Position numbers and translations under genes: made by a program. This document shows, piece by piece, positions 11,478 to 19,132 of a stretch of 55,157 nucleotides of DNA; within the stretch, counting starts at the first letter, position 1, and each line of letters opens with the position of its first letter. The notes beneath the pieces are model-generated. The model had not been told where the DNA came from and made no database searches. It saw nothing but the letters and a program-made list of their open reading frames with translations. This DNA comes from Actinomycetes bacterium (GTDB lineage: Bacteria; Actinomycetota; Actinomycetes; Propionibacteriales; Propionibacteriaceae), in assembly GCA_023460935.1 (NCBI GenBank), contig JAEWOI010000001.1, positions 1 to 55,157 of the forward strand, read 5' to 3'.

Positions 11478-12505
11478 GGGGCTACTCCGATCGTGGTCAG
11501 GCCGAGAATCTCCGGCAGCCCGAGGGCGAGGTTCATCGACTGGATCGCGCCGCCGGCCGTCCCCTTGGTGAGGTTGTCGATCGCTGCCACCGCCACCAGC
11601 CGGCCCGCGTCGGGGTCCACCGCCACCTGCACGTGGACGGCGTTGCTGCCCACCACGGACTTCGTCCGCGGCCACGAGCCCTCCCCCAGCAGCTGGACGA
11701 AGGGTTCGGCCCCGTAGGCCGCGGCGTAGGTCGCACGGACCACGTCGACGGGCATCCGCCCGACGAGCGGGGCCGTCACGGTGGCGAGGATCCCCCGCGA
11801 CATCGGCACGAGCACCGGGGTGAAGGAGAGCCGTGGCTCCCGCGCACCCAGGAGGGTGAGGTTCTGCAGGATCTCCGGGACGTGGCGGTGCACCCCGCCC
11901 ACGCCGTAGGCACTGACCGAGCCCATCACCTCCGAACCCAGCAGGTCGGGCTTGAGTGACCGCCCGGCGCCTGAGGTGCCGCTGGCGGCCACGGCCACGA
12001 CGTCGGAGCAACTGACCAGGCCGCCGGTCACGGCCGGCAGCAGCGCAAGGGTCACCGCCGTCGGGTAGCACCCCGGCACGGCGATCCGCCTGGCTCCGGC
12101 CAGCAACTCGCGCTGGCCGGGCAGCTCGGGCAGCCCGTACGGCCAGGTGCCGGCGTGCTCGCTGCCGTAGAACCGGCGCCACTGGCCGGCGTCGGCGAGG
12201 CGGTGGTCAGCGCCGGCATCCACCACGAGCACGTCCGGGCCCAGTTCCGCTGCGAGCTGCGCGGACGTACCGTGCGGCAGCGCGAGGAAGACCACGTCGT
12301 GCCCGGAGAGGTTCGCCGGGGTGGTTTCGGTGACCAGCCGCCCGGCGAGTGGCTGCAGGTGGGGGTGGTGCGCGGCGAGGACGGTTCCGGCGTTGCTCCC
12401 GGCGGTCAGGGCGCCCACCTCCACTTCCGGGTGGGACAGCAGCAGCCGAAGCAGTTCACCGCCGGCGTAGCCGGTGGCGCCAGCCACCGCAACCTTGAAC
12501 GTCAT
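11474..12505 (-). CDS. argC: N-acetyl-gamma-glutamyl-phosphate reductase
   Basis: 343-residue NADPH-dependent reductase. The Rossmann motif GATGYAGGEL is at the N-terminus and the catalytic Cys is in VPGCYPTA. GSVSAYGVGGVHRHVPEI is the conserved substrate-binding stretch. It is the first gene of the arginine operon. There is no Shine-Dalgarno, and a -10-like CATAGT sits 7 nt before the ATG, so the operon mRNA may be leaderless. Confidence 0.96.
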   Translation of the reverse strand: MTFKVAVAGATGYAGGELLRLLLSHPEVEVGALTAGSNAGTVLAAHHPHLQPLAGRLVTETTPANLSGHDVVFLALPHGTSAQLAAELGPDVLVVDAGADHRLADAGQWRRFYGSEHAGTWPYGLPELPGQRELLAGARRIAVPGCYPTAVTLALLPAVTGGLVSCSDVVAVAASGTSGAGRSLKPDLLGSEVMGSVSAYGVGGVHRHVPEILQNLTLLGAREPRLSFTPVLVPMSRGILATVTAPLVGRMPVDVVRATYAAAYGAEPFVQLLGEGSWPRTKSVVGSNAVHVQVAVDPDAGRLVAVAAIDNLTKGTAGGAIQSMNLALGLPEILGLTTIGVAP

Positions 12506-12512
12506 AGGAATG

Positions 12513-12518
12513 ACTATG
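12513..12518 (-). promoter_or_regulatory. -10 element of argC, leaderless type
   Basis: CATAGT on the minus strand followed by 7 nt and the argC ATG at 12505. The spacing places the transcript start at the start codon. No clear -35 is visible; the region where it would lie is occupied by the palindromic operator candidate. Confidence 0.4.
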
Positions 12519-12520
12519 CC

Positions 12521-12541
12521 GCATTCGGAATGAATATTCCA
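12521..12541. promoter_or_regulatory. Candidate ARG box (ArgR operator)
   Basis: Two overlapping palindromes, CATTCGGAATG and GGAATGAATATTCC, fill the A+T-rich argC-hemA intergenic gap. The ATGAATATTC core resembles known ArgR half-sites (TGAAT/ATTCA type). The site lies just upstream of the argC -10, where bound ArgR would block transcription. Inferred; ArgR is encoded four genes downstream. Confidence 0.5.
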
Positions 12542-12563
12542 GCTTGGCGCCGCCCGGTTGGGT

Positions 12564-12577
12564 TAGCATGCTGGACG
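12564..12577 (+). promoter_or_regulatory. -10 element of hemA, leaderless type
   Basis: TAGCAT (12564-12569) followed by 7 nt and GTG at 12577. The upstream in-frame ATG at 12568 overlaps this -10, so GTG 12577 is the better start if the promoter is real. No Shine-Dalgarno is seen. Confidence 0.45.
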
Positions 12578-13827
12578 TGCCAGTAGCCGCGGTAGGGATC
12601 AGCCACCACCTGGTGCCGCTGGACGAACTGGCCCGACTGAGCCAGGTGGCCGAGGCCATCGTCGCGGGCATGGACGGTTGTCCGACCCTTTCCGGACACG
12701 TGCTGCTCAGCACCTGCAACCGGTTCGAGATCTACTTCGACGCCGAGGCGTTCCACCAGGGGCTGGAGGCTGTGCTGGACGCTGCCCGCTCGGCCCTCGA
12801 GCCGGCCGACCGGGTCCTGGTCGACCAGTTCGAGGTGTACCCGGGTGAGGCGGCCGTGCAGCACCTGCTCGAGGTTGCCGCCGGGCTGGACTCGATGGTG
12901 ATCGGCGAGGCCGAGATCATCGGCCAGGTCCGGGAGGCGCTGGCCCGTTCCGGCGACCGGGCGAGCGCCAGCCTGCACCGGCTCTTCCACGCAGCCCTGA
13001 CCACCGGCAAGGCGGTCAGCACCGACACCGACCTGGGCGCGGCCGGGCGCTCGATCGCCACCGTCGGCCTCGGTCTGGTGGAGCAGCGGCACTTCCCGCT
13101 CGCCGGACGCAGCGCGCTGATCATCGGTACCGGCAGCTACGCGCGCGTGGTGGTGGCGGCCCTGCTCCGGCTCGGTTGCACCGCGTTGTCCACGTACTCG
13201 CCCACCGGCAGGGCCGAGCTGTTCGCAGCCACCCACCCCGTTACCGCCGTTTTCGGCACCGGCCTGGCCGATGCCATCGCAACCACCGACCTGCTGGTCA
13301 CCTGCAGCGGCGGCGAGCGCCCCGGCGGCCTCCCGGTGCTGACCGCCGCGCAGCTGGCCGAGGCCAGGGCCGACAACCCGGCCCTGCTGCCCGTGCTCGA
13401 CCTGTCCCTCGCGGGCGACGTGGCGGCTGATGCGAGCGCGCTGCTGAGCGTGGACCTGATCGACCTGGAGGAGATCGGTGCCCACGCCCCGACGCAGCAG
13501 GCCGCAGCCGTGCTGGCCGCGCGGGACCTGGTCGCCCGCGGCGTGGACACCTACCTGCACCTCGAGCGGGGCCGGGCGGCCACACCGGCAGTGACCGCGA
13601 TCCGCACCCACGTCAGCCAGTTCATCGAGCGGGAGATCGAAGCCGCAGCCCGGCGCTACGACGCCGAAACCGCAGCCGCCGTTGCCCGCTCGTTGCGGCG
13701 GGTGTCCAACGCGCTGCTGCACACCCCGTCCCTGCGGGCTGCCGAACTGGCCCGCACCGGCGGGCTGGCCGACTACCAGCGGGCGCTGCGCACGCTGTTC
13801 GGCATCGACGTCGAGGCCGACGCGTGA
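12577..13827 (+). CDS. hemA: Glutamyl-tRNA reductase
   Basis: 416-residue enzyme that reduces glutamyl-tRNA to glutamate-1-semialdehyde with NADPH, the first committed step of C5 heme synthesis. The N-terminal catalytic motif LLSTCNRFEIY carries the thioester Cys47. GEAEIIGQVREAL and the NADP-binding stretch IIGTGSYARVVV follow. The C-terminal helical dimerization region is present. The start follows a leaderless-type -10, and the end overlaps hemE as GTGA. First gene of a seven-gene coupled heme cluster. The family usually has GxG.M in the NADP loop; here the loop reads GTGSYA, a modest deviation. Confidence 0.95.
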   Translation: MPVAAVGISHHLVPLDELARLSQVAEAIVAGMDGCPTLSGHVLLSTCNRFEIYFDAEAFHQGLEAVLDAARSALEPADRVLVDQFEVYPGEAAVQHLLEVAAGLDSMVIGEAEIIGQVREALARSGDRASASLHRLFHAALTTGKAVSTDTDLGAAGRSIATVGLGLVEQRHFPLAGRSALIIGTGSYARVVVAALLRLGCTALSTYSPTGRAELFAATHPVTAVFGTGLADAIATTDLLVTCSGGERPGGLPVLTAAQLAEARADNPALLPVLDLSLAGDVAADASALLSVDLIDLEEIGAHAPTQQAAAVLAARDLVARGVDTYLHLERGRAATPAVTAIRTHVSQFIEREIEAAARRYDAETAAAVARSLRRVSNALLHTPSLRAAELARTGGLADYQRALRTLFGIDVEADA

Positions 13828-14867
13828 GCGCCTCGCGGCCGGTGCCGCCGCTGCTCGCCGCCTACCGCGGCGAGGCCGTGACGCGCCGCCCAGTGTGGTT
13901 CATGCGCCAGGCGGGGCGCTCGTTGCCGGAGTACCGGGCGATCCGCGAGGGCACCACGATGCTCGGCGCGTGCCTCGACCCGGAACTCGCGGCGGAGATC
14001 ACCGTGCAGCCGGTACGGCGGCACGACGTGGACGCGGCCATCTTCTTCTCCGACATCGTCGTGCCGCTGCGGCTGGCCGGCATCGGGGTGGAGATCGTGC
14101 CGGGCGTGGGGCCCGTGATCGACCAGCCGGTGCGGACCGCCGCCGACCTCGCCCGCCTGCCCGAACTCGACCCGGCAGCCCTGGCGCCGGTGCGGGACGG
14201 CGTTGCGCTCACCGTGTCGATGCTGGGCGAGGTGCCGTTGATCGGCTTCGCCGGCGCACCGTTCACCCTGGCCTCCTACCTGGTTGAGGGACGGCCCAAC
14301 CGCAGCCTGCCGGCAACCCGGGCCCTGCTGGCCACCGAGCCGGCCGTGTTCGACCGGCTGCTGGGCTGGGTGGCGGGCCTCACCGCCGCCTTCCTCCGGG
14401 CCCAGGCCGGAGCGGGGGCCGCGGCGCTCCAGCTCTTCGACTCCTGGGCCGGACGGCTGTCCCCGGCCGAGTACGCCACCGCCGTCGCGCCGCACTCGGC
14501 CGCCGTGTTCGCTGCCGTGGCCGACCTGGGGCTGCCCCGCGTGCACTTCGGCACCGGCACGCGCGACCTGCTGCCGGCGATGCTCGCTGCAGGGGCGGAC
14601 GTGATCGGGGTGGCCACCGACATCGGCCTGGACGAGGCCAGTGCGCTCCTCGGCGGAGCTGTGCCCCTGCAGGGCAACCTCGACCCGGCACTGCTGGCGG
14701 CTGACTGGCCAACCCTCGAGCGTGCCGCCCGGGACGTGGTCAGCCGTGGGGCGGCCGTTCCCGGCCACGTCTTCAACCTTGGCCACGGCGTCCCGCCGGA
14801 CACTGATCCCGACGTCCTCACCAGGCTGGTCGAGCTGGTGCACTCGATCCCACCGCAGGAGAAGTGA
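13824..14867 (+). CDS. hemE: Uroporphyrinogen III decarboxylase
   Basis: 347-residue TIM-barrel enzyme that removes four acetate carboxyls from uroporphyrinogen III to give coproporphyrinogen III. The N-terminal signature RPVWFMRQAGRSLPEYR is diagnostic, and FFSDIVVPLRLAGIGVEIVPG carries the essential Asp. GLDEASALLG and FNLGHGVPPDTDPD complete the family pattern. GTG start overlaps the hemA stop, and its stop overlaps the next gene's GTG. Confidence 0.96.
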   Translation: MSASRPVPPLLAAYRGEAVTRRPVWFMRQAGRSLPEYRAIREGTTMLGACLDPELAAEITVQPVRRHDVDAAIFFSDIVVPLRLAGIGVEIVPGVGPVIDQPVRTAADLARLPELDPAALAPVRDGVALTVSMLGEVPLIGFAGAPFTLASYLVEGRPNRSLPATRALLATEPAVFDRLLGWVAGLTAAFLRAQAGAGAAALQLFDSWAGRLSPAEYATAVAPHSAAVFAAVADLGLPRVHFGTGTRDLLPAMLAAGADVIGVATDIGLDEASALLGGAVPLQGNLDPALLAADWPTLERAARDVVSRGAAVPGHVFNLGHGVPPDTDPDVLTRLVELVHSIPPQEK

Positions 14868-16003
14868 AGATGCCCCACCCCGCCACCGTCCGCGCGGCCG
14901 CCCAGCACGGCATCGGCTCGGTGAAACCGGACGGCTGGGCCTACGACCGGGCGCCCATGATCGTCTACTGGGAACTGACCAACGCCTGCGGCCTCGCCTG
15001 CCGCCACTGCCGCGCCACTGCCATGCCCGACCCGGCTGCGGACGAGCTCACCACGGGGCAGGCGATCGCGGTGCTCGACCAGCTGGTCGGCTTCGGGGGG
15101 CCGGGCGAGCCGTTGCCCCACGTTGTGATGACCGGCGGCGACCCGCTCCGCCGCGCCGACCTCGAGCTGCTGGTGCGGGAGGCGCAGCAGCGCGGCATCG
15201 GGGTCTCCCTCGCGCCTGCGGTCACCCCGCTGCTCACCACCGAGCGGATCAGGTGGATGAAGGCCGCCGGCATCCAGGCGATCTCGCTCTCCCTCGACGG
15301 CTCGACCGCGGAGTACCACGACGGGGTGCGGATGGTGCCGGGCACCTTCGACGCCACGCTCGCTGCGCTCGACACCGCGGCCGAGGTGGGCCTGCCGGTG
15401 CAGGTCAACACCCTGGTGACCTCGAGCACCGCAGCCGACCTGCCGGCTGTGTACGAGCTGCTCAGCCGCCACACCCTGATGCAGTGGAGCCTGTTCTTCC
15501 TGATCTCGATCGGCCGGGGAGCGCAGTTGCAGGAGCTCTCGCCGGGCGAGGCGGAACGTTGGCTGCTGTGGGCTGCCGGCGTCAACCGGGACGCGCCCTT
15601 CCGCGTCAAGACCACAGAGGCCATGCATTTCCGGCGGCTGCTGGCCACTCCCCTGCTGCGCGCCGGGAAGACCAGGGCGGAGATGGAGGCGCTGCCGATG
15701 TCGCGGGCCTTCGGGATCCGTGACGGCAACGGCATCGTGTTCATCTCCAACCGCGGCGACGTCAACCCGTCCGGCTTCCTCCCGGTCGACGTCGGCAACG
15801 TCAAGGAGCGCTCGCTGGTCGAGCTGTACCGGGAGTCGCCCCTGATGCGGTCGCTGCGCGACCCCGACCAGTTCAAGGGCCGCTGCGGGATCTGCGAGTT
15901 CCACGACTGGTGCGGCGGCTCACGGGCCCGGGCCTTCGCGTGGACCGGTGACCCGCTGGAGTCCGACCCGCTTTGCCCGTACCAGCCGAAGCCCGGCAAG
16001 TGA
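14864..16003 (+). CDS. Radical SAM protein of the heme operon (AhbD/NirJ-like)
   Basis: 379-residue radical SAM enzyme. The AdoMet [4Fe-4S] motif is CX3CX2C (Cys42, 46, 49, in TNACGLACRHC), preceded by the short PMIVYWELTNAC strand. MTGGDPLRR is the GGE-like SAM-binding motif. The C-terminus carries a second cysteine set, Cys341, 344, 350 and 371 (CX2CX5CX20C), suitable for an auxiliary cluster as in the SPASM-like ends of AhbD and NirJ. Those relatives decarboxylate or trim heme precursors. Position between hemE and cgoX, with 4-bp overlaps on both sides, argues for a porphyrin or heme role. An oxygen-independent coproheme decarboxylase is my best guess; the exact reaction is unproven. Confidence 0.8.
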   Translation: MKMPHPATVRAAAQHGIGSVKPDGWAYDRAPMIVYWELTNACGLACRHCRATAMPDPAADELTTGQAIAVLDQLVGFGGPGEPLPHVVMTGGDPLRRADLELLVREAQQRGIGVSLAPAVTPLLTTERIRWMKAAGIQAISLSLDGSTAEYHDGVRMVPGTFDATLAALDTAAEVGLPVQVNTLVTSSTAADLPAVYELLSRHTLMQWSLFFLISIGRGAQLQELSPGEAERWLLWAAGVNRDAPFRVKTTEAMHFRRLLATPLLRAGKTRAEMEALPMSRAFGIRDGNGIVFISNRGDVNPSGFLPVDVGNVKERSLVELYRESPLMRSLRDPDQFKGRCGICEFHDWCGGSRARAFAWTGDPLESDPLCPYQPKPGK

Positions 16004-17400
16004 GGCTGCTGGTAGTCGGCGGTGGCATCACGGGCCTGGCCGCAGCCTGGGAGGCCGTGAGCGCGCTCGCTGCGGACGTCCTGCTGGTGGAGTCTGCCGA
16101 CCGCCTCGGCGGCAAGCTGCACACCGAAACCGTGGACGGGCTGCTGATCGAGCACGGCCCCGACTCCTTCGTCAGCTACCGGCCCGCTGCGCTGCAACTC
16201 GCGCAGGAGCTGGGCCTGGGCGATCAGGTGATCGCAACCAGCGGCCGGCGCAGCGTCTTCCTCCGCGCCCGCGGGCGGCTTCGCCCGCTGCCTGCCGGGA
16301 TGGGCATGGTGCTGCCGAACCGGCTCGGCCCCTTCGTCACCACCGGCATCCTCTCCCCGGCCGACAAGCTGCGGGCCGGGCTCGACCTGGTGCTGCCCCG
16401 GCGGCTGGCCGCGGGCCAGGACGTCGCCATCGGCGCCTTCCTGCGCGCCCGGCTCGGCGACGGGGTCGTCCGCCGCTTCGCCGACCCCATGGTGGGCGGC
16501 ATCTACGGAGCCGGCGTGGACGAGCTGAGCCTTGACGCCGTGCTGCCCTCACTGCGCAGCGACGAGGCCGCCCACCGCAGCCTCATCCTTGCCGCCCTCG
16601 CGCAGGGCCGGCGGGCCCGCAGCAGCAGCGGCCGCGGGCCCGGATCGCCGTTCCGGACCCTGCGCCACGGGCTCGGCAGCCTGACCGACGCCCTGGGAGC
16701 ACGCCTGGCCGCGGCCGGCGCCGACCTGCGGCTCGGCACCACAGTCACCGGGCTGGTCGCCCTGGCCGGCGGCGGCACCCGGGTGAGCCTCTCGGACGGC
16801 ACGGTCGAAGCCGTGGACGCCGTCGTGCTGGCCGGCGGCGCCACCGGCTCGGCGAAGCTGCTCGCAGGGCCGGCACCGGAGTCGGCGCGCGCACTCGGCC
16901 AGGTGCCGCTGGCCAGCTCCACCGTGGTCACCCTCGCCTACCCGACCTCCGCCCTGCCGCGACCTCTGGAGACCCACGGCTGGCTGGAGGCCGACCCCGC
17001 CCCGATCAGCGGAACCACGGTGAGTTCTGCCAAGTGGGCCGGGCGCGCCCCGGACGACGTGGTCCTGATCCGCGCCTTCGTCCCCGAACGACTCGGCCCG
17101 GTGGCAGCTGCGCCGGCGGACGAGCTGCTGGCGAGGGTGAGCGAACATGTCGGCGGGGTCCTCGGCGTGAGGAGCGGCCCGGTGCTCACCCGCGTGGCCC
17201 GCTGGCCGTCGATGATGCCGAAGTACACCGTGGGGCACCTGGCCCGCGTCGCGGCCGCGGAGGCCGGGCTCGCGCACCTGCCCGGCTGGCGGCTGGCCGG
17301 CTCGGCCCTGCACGGCGTCGGCATCCCGGACTGCGTCTCGGACGGCAGGCAGCAGGCCCGGCTCGCGCTCGCCGCCGTCGCGGATAGGGTCGCTCCATGA
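16000..17400 (+). CDS. hemY: Coproporphyrinogen III oxidase (HemY/CgoX)
   Basis: 466-residue FAD flavoprotein of the protoporphyrinogen-oxidase family. The N-terminal dinucleotide fold VVGGGITGLAAAWE is followed by ESADRLGGKLHTE and GPDSF. The C-terminal FAD motif lies in LAGSALHGVGIPDCVSDGR. Because coproheme decarboxylase and an actinobacterial ferrochelatase follow, the likely substrate is coproporphyrinogen III (CgoX role). GTG at 16000 overlaps the radical SAM stop; the ORF extends in frame to 15973, but that part lies inside the upstream gene. Confidence 0.92.
   Translation: MRLLVVGGGITGLAAAWEAVSALAADVLLVESADRLGGKLHTETVDGLLIEHGPDSFVSYRPAALQLAQELGLGDQVIATSGRRSVFLRARGRLRPLPAGMGMVLPNRLGPFVTTGILSPADKLRAGLDLVLPRRLAAGQDVAIGAFLRARLGDGVVRRFADPMVGGIYGAGVDELSLDAVLPSLRSDEAAHRSLILAALAQGRRARSSSGRGPGSPFRTLRHGLGSLTDALGARLAAAGADLRLGTTVTGLVALAGGGTRVSLSDGTVEAVDAVVLAGGATGSAKLLAGPAPESARALGQVPLASSTVVTLAYPTSALPRPLETHGWLEADPAPISGTTVSSAKWAGRAPDDVVLIRAFVPERLGPVAAAPADELLARVSEHVGGVLGVRSGPVLTRVARWPSMMPKYTVGHLARVAAAEAGLAHLPGWRLAGSALHGVGIPDCVSDGRQQARLALAAVADRVAP
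17385..17397 (+). promoter_or_regulatory. Possible internal leaderless promoter before chdC
   Basis: TAGGGT (17385-17390), 6 nt, then the chdC ATG at 17397, inside the 3' end of hemY. It has the same -10-to-start geometry seen at several other genes in the window but no convincing -35. Could allow separate expression of chdC-hemH-hemCD. Confidence 0.3.
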
Positions 17401-18068
17401 GCCAGAACGAGCCAGCTGTCGAGGTCCACTACACCTGCTACGCCGTCTTCGCCAGGCGGGAGCCGGCACCGGAGCAGGTGGCTGAGGCCACCTCCGAGCT
17501 GGTCACCCGGCTCGCTGCCAGCGGTGTGACCACCCGCGGCCTGTACGACGTCCACGGCATGCCGGCCGACGCCGACCTGCTGGTCTGGCTGCACGGCCGC
17601 TCCGCCTCCGACCTGCAGGAGGCACTGCGGCTGTTCCAGCGGGAAGCCTTCGCCGACGCGGTCGAGCTGGTCTGGTCCGCCTTCGGGGTGCACCGCCAGG
17701 CTGAGTTCAGCCGCGAGCACGCGCCGGCCTTCCTGCTGGGGGTAGAGCCAAGGGAGTGGCTGACCGTCTACCCGTTCGTCCGCTCCTACGAGTGGTACCT
17801 GCTGCCGGAGCAGGAGCGTCGGGCCCTGCTGGCGGAGCACGGCGGGATGGGCCGCGACTTCCCCCAGGTTGCGAGCAACACCGTTGCGGCCTTCGCGCTG
17901 GGTGACTACGAGTGGCTGCTGGCCCTCGAGGCTGCCGAACTGACCGACCTCGTGGACCTGATGCGGCACCTGCGCGGCTCGGGCGCCCGCCGGCACGTGC
18001 GGCTCGAGGTGCCCTTCTTCACCGGCCACCGCGTCGAGACCGCCGACCTGCCCCGGGTGCTGCGGTGA
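17397..18068 (+). CDS. chdC: Coproheme decarboxylase (HemQ/ChdC)
   Basis: 223-residue actinobacterial coproheme decarboxylase, of the chlorite-dismutase structural family. It oxidatively decarboxylates two propionates of coproheme to give heme b, using peroxide. Tyr125 in TVYPFVRSYEWY matches the catalytic Tyr, and His148 in AEHGGMGRD lies 23 residues later, the same spacing as the Tyr/His pair of the Corynebacterium enzyme. The distal Arg of true chlorite dismutases is not evident and the context is heme synthesis, so a chlorite dismutase call is not supported. Overlaps cgoX (ATGA) and ferrochelatase (GTGA). Confidence 0.93.
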   Translation: MSQNEPAVEVHYTCYAVFARREPAPEQVAEATSELVTRLAASGVTTRGLYDVHGMPADADLLVWLHGRSASDLQEALRLFQREAFADAVELVWSAFGVHRQAEFSREHAPAFLLGVEPREWLTVYPFVRSYEWYLLPEQERRALLAEHGGMGRDFPQVASNTVAAFALGDYEWLLALEAAELTDLVDLMRHLRGSGARRHVRLEVPFFTGHRVETADLPRVLR

Positions 18069-19132
18069 CGGGTACTACCTTGAAGTACGACGCCTGGGTC
18101 CTCCTGGGTTTCGGTGGGCCTGAGGCCGAAGCAGAGGTCGTGCCGTTCCTGGAGCGGGTGACCGCCGGCCGCGGCATCCCGCCGGAACGCCTGGTGGAGG
18201 TGGGCCAGCACTACTTCACCCTCGGCGGAGCCAGCCCGATCAACCAGCAGAACCGGGCACTGCTCGGCGCGCTCACCGCTGCCCTCGCCGAAGCCGGCAT
18301 CAACCTCGATGCCGTGCTGGCCAACCGGAACTCCGCACCCTTCGTCCCGGACGTGCTGGCCGGCCTCGCCGGACGGGGGCACCACCGGCTGCTGGCCGTG
18401 GCCACTGCCGCCTACTCCGGCTACTCCAGTTGCCGCCAGTACCGGGAGGACGTGGGCCTTGCGCTCGCGGCCGGCCTGGAGCTGGAGGTGCTCAAGCTGC
18501 CACCGTTCTTCGACCTGCCGGGGTTCACCGGTGCGATCACGGAACTGCTGCTCGACAGCCTCCCGCCCGACCTCGACCTGGCCGAGGACAGCACCCGCCT
18601 GCTGTTCACCACCCATTCGATCCCGGAGGTGATGGCCGCCTCAGCCGGGCCGGACGGCGGCGCCTACGTGGCCCAGCACCGTTGGGTGGCCCAGCGGGTC
18701 GTGGACGGCATCGCGGCAGCCACCGGGGTGCAGAAGCCGTGGGAGCTGGTGTTCCAGTCCCGCAGCGGACCGCCGTCGGTGCCGTGGCTGGAACCCGACG
18801 TGAATGACGCCCTCGCCGAACTTGCCGGTGCGGGCGCGACCGACGTCGTGCTGGTGCCGATCGGCTTCCTCTCCGACCACGTCGAGGTCATCTGGGACCT
18901 CGACACCCAGGCGCGGGAAACCGCGGACGGGCTGGGTCTGCGGCTGGTGCGCACCCCCACCGTCGGCACGCACCCCGCGTTCGTCGCTGATCTCGCCGGC
19001 CGCATCGCCGCCGAGCTGCGCGAAGGCTCCCCCGCTGCCGGGCCCGGCCAGTACTGCTTCGGCGGCTGCTGCGCGAACCCGAGGAGTTCCGCGCCGGTGG
19101 CACCGGGCACCGCGAGGGAGCCGGTGCGGTGA
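18065..19132 (+). CDS. hemH: Coproporphyrin III ferrochelatase (HemH/CpfC)
   Basis: 355-residue ferrochelatase that inserts Fe2+ into coproporphyrin III. LLGFGGPE at the N-terminus, GGASPIN, and the catalytic-His motif LFTTHSIPE are visible, as are FQSRSGPPSVPWLEPD and PIGFLSDHVEVIWDLD. Cys331, 335 and 336 at the C-terminus (CX3CC) plus the internal Cys123 suit the [2Fe-2S] cluster known in actinobacterial ferrochelatases. GTG start overlaps chdC, and the stop overlaps hemC-hemD. Confidence 0.94.
   Translation: MTGTTLKYDAWVLLGFGGPEAEAEVVPFLERVTAGRGIPPERLVEVGQHYFTLGGASPINQQNRALLGALTAALAEAGINLDAVLANRNSAPFVPDVLAGLAGRGHHRLLAVATAAYSGYSSCRQYREDVGLALAAGLELEVLKLPPFFDLPGFTGAITELLLDSLPPDLDLAEDSTRLLFTTHSIPEVMAASAGPDGGAYVAQHRWVAQRVVDGIAAATGVQKPWELVFQSRSGPPSVPWLEPDVNDALAELAGAGATDVVLVPIGFLSDHVEVIWDLDTQARETADGLGLRLVRTPTVGTHPAFVADLAGRIAAELREGSPAAGPGQYCFGGCCANPRSSAPVAPGTAREPVR

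Noticed and set aside
17397..18068. Chlorite dismutase
   Set aside because: Same fold, but the Tyr125/His148 pair, the actinobacterial ChdC motifs and the position in the heme operon indicate coproheme decarboxylase.
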